From the NCBI GenBank assembly GCA_963727545.1, contig CAVSGS010000006.1, forward strand, positions 186,001 through 250,000: a stretch of DNA of 64,000 nt, in the 5' to 3' direction. The position numbers and the translations under genes were made by a program. The number at the start of each line of letters is the position of its first letter. Positions within the stretch are counted from its first letter, which is position 1. Below the pieces are notes generated by a model that was not told where the DNA came from, ran no database searches, and saw only the letters and a list, made by a program, of their open reading frames with translations. Source of the stretch: Flexifilum sp963727545 (lineage in GTDB: Bacteria > Chloroflexota > Anaerolineae > Aggregatilineales > Phototrophicaceae). This document shows, in pieces, positions 61,169-64,000 of this stretch.

Positions 61169-62050
61169 TTAGCCCTTCCTGCCCAAGCGCGCGTAAATCA
61201 AGAGACCGATCATGACCATGCCCATCATGACGACCGACGCTGCCGAACCGAGCGGGAAATTGCCGGTGCCCCGGAACTGCCCCTGAATCAGGTTGCCGAT
61301 CATCAAGCCCTGCGTGCCGCCGAGCAGGTCAGGCGTGATGAACGCGCCGATCGCCGGGATGAAGACCAGAATGCAGCCCGCCGCGACCCCCGGCAGCGTC
61401 AGCGGAAAGACGACGCGCCAGAAGGCGCGCCAGTCGTTGGCGCCGAGGTCGTGGGCGGCTTCGACCAAACGGAAGTCGAAGCGCTCGACCGACGAGTAGA
61501 TCGGTAAAATCATGAAGGGCAGGAAACCGTAGACCAGACCGACCAAGACGGCGAAATCGGTGTTGAGCAGTTGGAGCGGCTCGGCGATCAGGTGCAGGTT
61601 CATCAGCGTGACGTTGATCGTGCCTTCGGTGCCGAGCAGGATGCGCCACGCATAGGTGCGCACCAGAAAGTTGGTCCAGAAGGGCAGGATGACCAGAAAC
61701 AGCGAGAACTGCTGCATCGCTTTGGACTGGCGCGTGCTGATGAAGAAGGCGAGCGGATAGCCGACCAGCAGGCAGATCGCGGTCGTCAGCAGCGCGATCC
61801 AGATCGACGAGACGAAGACCGGGAAGTAGACCGGTCCGAAGATTTTCTGATAGTGTTCGAGGGTCAGCGGGAAGGTGATCGAGTTGCCCTGTCCGCGCGA
61901 CATAAAGCTGACCACTAGGACGATTCCGAGCGGCAGAAGAAAGAAGAAGAAGAGCCAGAGAACCGCCGGCAGCGCCAACAATCTGCCTTGGGTGCGCTCT
62001 CTGGAGGAATGGCTCGTCGCCGACTGGCTGAGGTCTAAGCTGAACGCCAT
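61169..62050 (-). CDS. potB: Spermidine/putrescine ABC transporter permease PotB
   Basis: The 293-residue permease has six helices, with the EAA loop FDFRLVEAAHDLGANDWRAF. The first helix reads ALPAVLWLFFFFLLPLGIVL and is followed by SFMSRGQGNSITFPLTLEHY, the external loop near the substrate in PotB. It is the first gene of the operon potB-potC-potD-potA-methyltransferase on the minus strand. The promoter must lie in 62051-62201, a 151-base divergent gap that is A+T-rich (TTATTTTGCGGC). Confidence 0.93.
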   Translation of the reverse strand: MAFSLDLSQSATSHSSRERTQGRLLALPAVLWLFFFFLLPLGIVLVVSFMSRGQGNSITFPLTLEHYQKIFGPVYFPVFVSSIWIALLTTAICLLVGYPLAFFISTRQSKAMQQFSLFLVILPFWTNFLVRTYAWRILLGTEGTINVTLMNLHLIAEPLQLLNTDFAVLVGLVYGFLPFMILPIYSSVERFDFRLVEAAHDLGANDWRAFWRVVFPLTLPGVAAGCILVFIPAIGAFITPDLLGGTQGLMIGNLIQGQFRGTGNFPLGSAASVVMMGMVMIGLLIYARLGRKG

Positions 62051-62190
62051 GTCATCCTCGTTGGTTGTACTGCATGTTCAGACGAGCATCGGAAAATCGG
62101 GCGTATTATAACAAGTAATCCGCAATCGGGTGTCAACGCTTTTTACCAAAATTACGGGTCGAAAATTTAGAGTTATTTTGCGGCACTACC

Positions 62191-62196
62191 TATAAT
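62191..62196 (+). promoter_or_regulatory. -10 box (TATAAT), probably leaderless
   Basis: TATAAT ends six bases before GTG 62202 on the plus strand. As at 50019, transcription would begin at the start codon. Confidence 0.45.
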
Positions 62197-62201
62197 GAAA
62201 C

Positions 62202-62904
62202 GTGTGGTTTGTGCTAGATGTAACCGAAACGGTCAATCTCGTGGAAACACCGCTGACGATCCTCTACACCTACGGCTTGCGCGGCGATCTCGACCTGCTG
62301 CCGAAGCTCTACAGCTTTCTGCGCCAGCTTCAAGCCCATTACCGCGAGGACGTCGTGCAGGTCTGCTCGCTCGATCCGGCACAAGCGCCGGGCAGCCTGC
62401 TGCTGCTCGACTTGGGCGAGAGCTGTGCGCCGGACGTGTGGCACTGTGAGGTCTCCGGCGGGCGCTCGACGCTGGTCGTGCTCGACGGCATGGGCTACAC
62501 CGCCGCGCGGGTCGAGGACGCCGCCGCAAAGCGCGAGCGGATGGGCGGCGGCGTGCAGATCGCGCTGGTCGATGGCGACCATCCGCACGCCATCGAGGAC
62601 GTGGCGATCACGGCGGGGAACGAATTGGGCGGGACTCAAGTCCCGCCCCTACGGACTACAGATCATTTTGGAGCCAGCCGCCGAAACCCGGCTGGACGGA
62701 TCGGTGCTGCGGCTGGCGACGATCAGCGGCGGGCAGGTCGGGGCGGCGCAGTTGACGCAGATCATCGGCGGCTGGTCGCTGACGACCCACGACATCCACG
62801 ATTTACCCCGGCGCGTCCTACCCGACCCAACCATTGCCGCCAGCGTCGAGTTCGTGATCGGCGAGGCGCGCTACGCGCAGCAGCGGAAAGCAAACCATCC
62901 GTAA
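62202..62904 (+). CDS. Conserved hypothetical protein split by a family P palindrome
   Basis: The frame from GTG 62202 (or GTG 62241, METPLTILYTYGLRGDLDLL) reads LPKLYSFLRQLQAHYREDVV, SCAPDVWHCEVSGGRSTLVV, LDGMGYTAARVEDA and RMGGGVQIALVDGDHPHAIE. At 62628 a P palindrome begins. The continuing residues LQIILEPAAETRLDGSVLRL and QIIGGWSLTTHDIHDLPRRV follow in the frame shifted by one, which is what a 28-bp insertion would cause. The intact protein would have about 225 residues and may belong to a metallophosphatase-like family of this phylum, although no clear catalytic motif was seen. Confidence 0.65.
62628..62652. repeat. Family P palindrome (GGGACTCAAGTCCC core) inserted in a gene
   Basis: GGCGGGACTCAAGTCCCGCC then CCTAC. 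The left arm GTAGGG has been altered to ATTGGG. The downstream frame is shifted by +1, as 28 mod 3 predicts. Confidence 0.75.
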
Positions 62905-62917
62905 AAGGAAGTCAGCC

Positions 62918-63361
62918 ATGCCGGTGATGTACAGCGTCAATCCGCCGCTGACCAACGCGGCGATCAATCGCCTGTTCAGCGAGTCGTGGGACGATCACCA
63001 AGCGAGCAACTTCGCCCCGGTGCTGGCGCGCAGCCTCGCTTACGTCTGCGCCTATCACGAGCGGCGGCTGGTCGGCTTCGTCAACCTCGCGTGGGATGGG
63101 GGCAAGCACGCCTTCATCCTCGACACGACGGTGCATCCGTCGGTGCGGCGGCAGGGGATCGGGCGGGAGTTGGTGCGGCGGGCAGCCGAGGCGGCACGGG
63201 CGCAAGGCGTCGTCTGGCTGCACGTCGATTACGAGCCGGAACTGCGGGCGTTCTATGCAAGCTGCGGCTTCAGGGAGACCGAGGCGGGAATAGTGAACCT
63301 CACCCCCGACCCTCTCCCTAGGAGAGGGGAGAAAAACACGTTCTATTGCTTGCTACAATAA
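62918..63361 (+). CDS. GNAT acetyltransferase with repeat-derived C-terminal tail
   Basis: ATG 62918 follows AAAAGGAAGTCAGCC. The protein has the GNAT acetyl-CoA motif in TVHPSVRRQGIGRELVRRAA and the substrate-strand ELRAFYASCGFRETEAGI, which normally ends the domain. After it, VNLTPDPLPRRGEKNTFYCL is encoded by a family E repeat (63296-63335) and the adjoining bases, adding about 22 residues not seen in the family. The native stop has probably been lost to the repeat. The acceptor is not known. Total 147 residues. Confidence 0.8.
   Translation: MPVMYSVNPPLTNAAINRLFSESWDDHQASNFAPVLARSLAYVCAYHERRLVGFVNLAWDGGKHAFILDTTVHPSVRRQGIGRELVRRAAEAARAQGVVWLHVDYEPELRAFYASCGFRETEAGIVNLTPDPLPRRGEKNTFYCLLQ
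63296..63335. repeat. Family E repeat within the 3' end of the GNAT gene
   Basis: AACCTCACCCCCGACCCTCT and CCTAGGAGAGGGGAG. It codes for the tail NLTPDPLPRRGE. Confidence 0.7.
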
Positions 63362-63369
63362 GTATGATG

Positions 63370-63487
63370 AGGTGATGTTCAAAAACACCTCGGCTGTGGT
63401 GAGCAGTTGACAAATGTTATGGCTAACACTCGAAACGGACGAGGGCACTCTCCCCTCCCTGAATTCGGGGAGGGGTTGGGGGTGGGG
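63370..63487. repeat. Family B repeat, reverse orientation
   Basis: The unit reads AAAAACACCTCGGCTGTGG, CGAAACGGACGAGGGCACTC, CCCTGAATTCGGGGAGGGG and GGGGGTGGGGTTA. It reaches the stop codon of the next gene. Confidence 0.65.
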
Positions 63488-64000
63488 TTAAGACAGGTCG
63501 TGCCACGCCTTGAGGAGTTCAGCCTCGCGCTCCGGCTTCATGCCGACCTTGAGGGCGTCGCTGCCCTTCCACGCGAGGGTATCGCGCGCGGTCTCGACGG
63601 CGGGGCGGAAGGTCAGCCCGGCAGTGACCGCCCGCTCGACGCTGACGGCGAAAAGATTGGCGTATTCCGCCGGAACCCAGAAAGGCAGGTCTGCGCCGGT
63701 GACTTCGTGCTGCTGCAGGAACTCGTCGCTGACCCACGTCAACGCTGGTGTGCTGCCGCTCGCTGCGCGCATGGCTTCCTGCCACTGTGCCCACGTCAGC
63801 GGCTGTTCGGGACCGGTCGCGTTGAAGGTGCCGGACACCTCGTTTTCGAGCAGCTGCACCATCCACGCGCCGAGATCGCGGGCGTCGATCATCTGCACCG
63901 GGCGATCCGCCGTGCCGGGAACGAGGACTTCACCGCCTTGACCGAGCCGCACGTCCCAGTAGGTGTAGCGGTCGGTCGGGTCGTAGGGACCGACGATCAT
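63488..64000 (-). CDS. NAD-dependent epimerase/dehydratase-like protein, 3' part (5' end outside window)
   Basis: The visible 170 residues start inside the domain (VGPYDPTDRYTYWDVRLGQG), where this family has a conserved R-P-G-L-I-V-G-P-Y-D strand, so the true start lies beyond the window even though an ATG happens to sit at its edge. ARDLGAWMVQLLENEVSGTF and GPEQPLTWAQWQEAMRAASG match the C-terminal substrate-binding lobe of short-chain dehydrogenase/epimerase proteins (isoflavone reductase or NmrA-like branch). It lacks the nucleotide-binding GxxGxxG in the visible part. Substrate unknown. Confidence 0.78.
   Translation of the reverse strand: MIVGPYDPTDRYTYWDVRLGQGGEVLVPGTADRPVQMIDARDLGAWMVQLLENEVSGTFNATGPEQPLTWAQWQEAMRAASGSTPALTWVSDEFLQQHEVTGADLPFWVPAEYANLFAVSVERAVTAGLTFRPAVETARDTLAWKGSDALKVGMKPEREAELLKAWHDLS

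Noticed and set aside
6191..62652. CRISPR array made of the palindromes
   Set aside because: The palindromes are single, widely spaced and not separated by unique spacers of even length, and no cas gene is present.
63998..64000. ATG at the right edge as the start of the epimerase-like gene
   Set aside because: The residues after it belong to an internal strand of the family fold, so the true start lies outside the window.
1..64000. tRNA, rRNA, integrase, phage or plasmid genes
   Set aside because: None was seen on either strand, although a short tRNA in an odd context could be missed by eye.

Overview
The window is a 64 kb stretch of a GC-rich bacterial chromosome that reads like an uncultured member of the Chloroflexota (Anaerolineae-like). 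The signs are Thr-Pro-rich extracellular linkers on single-pass membrane proteins, several LysM proteins, a MutL/GlmL-type ATPase paired with a lipoyl/KOW protein, ABC importers with short intergenic gaps, and no rRNA, tRNA, phage or plasmid genes. The phylum is an inference from gene style; no marker gene settles it.

Layout. 1-7.6 kb: SH3b membrane protein, membrane protein, MutL-like ATPase with its lipoyl/KOW partner, a Thr/Ala/Gln-rich surface protein with an LPETG motif, and a small cluster with a J-domain protein. 7.8-11.8 kb: two LysM proteins and two tandem secreted paralogs. 12-16.6 kb: NMT1/THI5-type ABC importer on the minus strand, then a DHODH-like enzyme. 17.8-21 kb: double FHA protein, Mut7-C RNase-like protein, GMC oxidoreductase. 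21.1-25.2 kb: ECF sigma factor followed by three ABC-2-type membrane proteins and an ATPase. 25.2-29.5 kb: a toxin-antitoxin-like pair, an M81 metallopeptidase, a WapI-like protein, and a coupled GNAT/VOC/hypothetical trio. 30.3-39.9 kb: MFS, lipoprotein-like, AraC regulator, two DHFR-like reductases, acyl-CoA carboxyltransferase, gamma-glutamyltransferase, DUF1232. 40-45.9 kb: a TIR-FGE fusion behind two palindromic operator-like sites, an alcohol dehydrogenase, an aminotransferase. 46-53 kb: histidine kinase with TPR partner, deazaflavin-type reductase, esterase lipoprotein, phospholipase-C-like protein, beta-propeller. 53-64 kb: Ca2+/H+ antiporter, MFS, MsrQ-like protein, a potB-potC-potD-potA polyamine import operon ending in a coupled methyltransferase, and a few enzymes.

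Two properties run through the window. First, intergenic space is filled with small interspersed repeats: an approximately 165 bp MITE-like element (family A) with terminal inverted repeats and 9-11 bp target duplications, which in at least two places has inserted into a second element (family B); about 19 copies of a 24-43 bp palindrome with constant GTAGGGGC arms and a variable core (family P); and shorter families C, D and E. Some copies lie inside or at the 3' ends of genes, where they break them or supply new C-terminal residues. Second, at least 13 single-base indels, nearly all +1, split genes whose two halves still read well. They occur in ordinary metabolic genes as well as accessory ones, so sequencing or assembly error is the likelier cause, although real decay cannot be excluded.

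The most distinctive candidates for new biology are the TIR-FGE gene with a LacI-type operator, the pot operon with its polyamine-synthase-like methyltransferase, the double-anchored LPETG protein, and the nested MITE and variable-core palindrome system.
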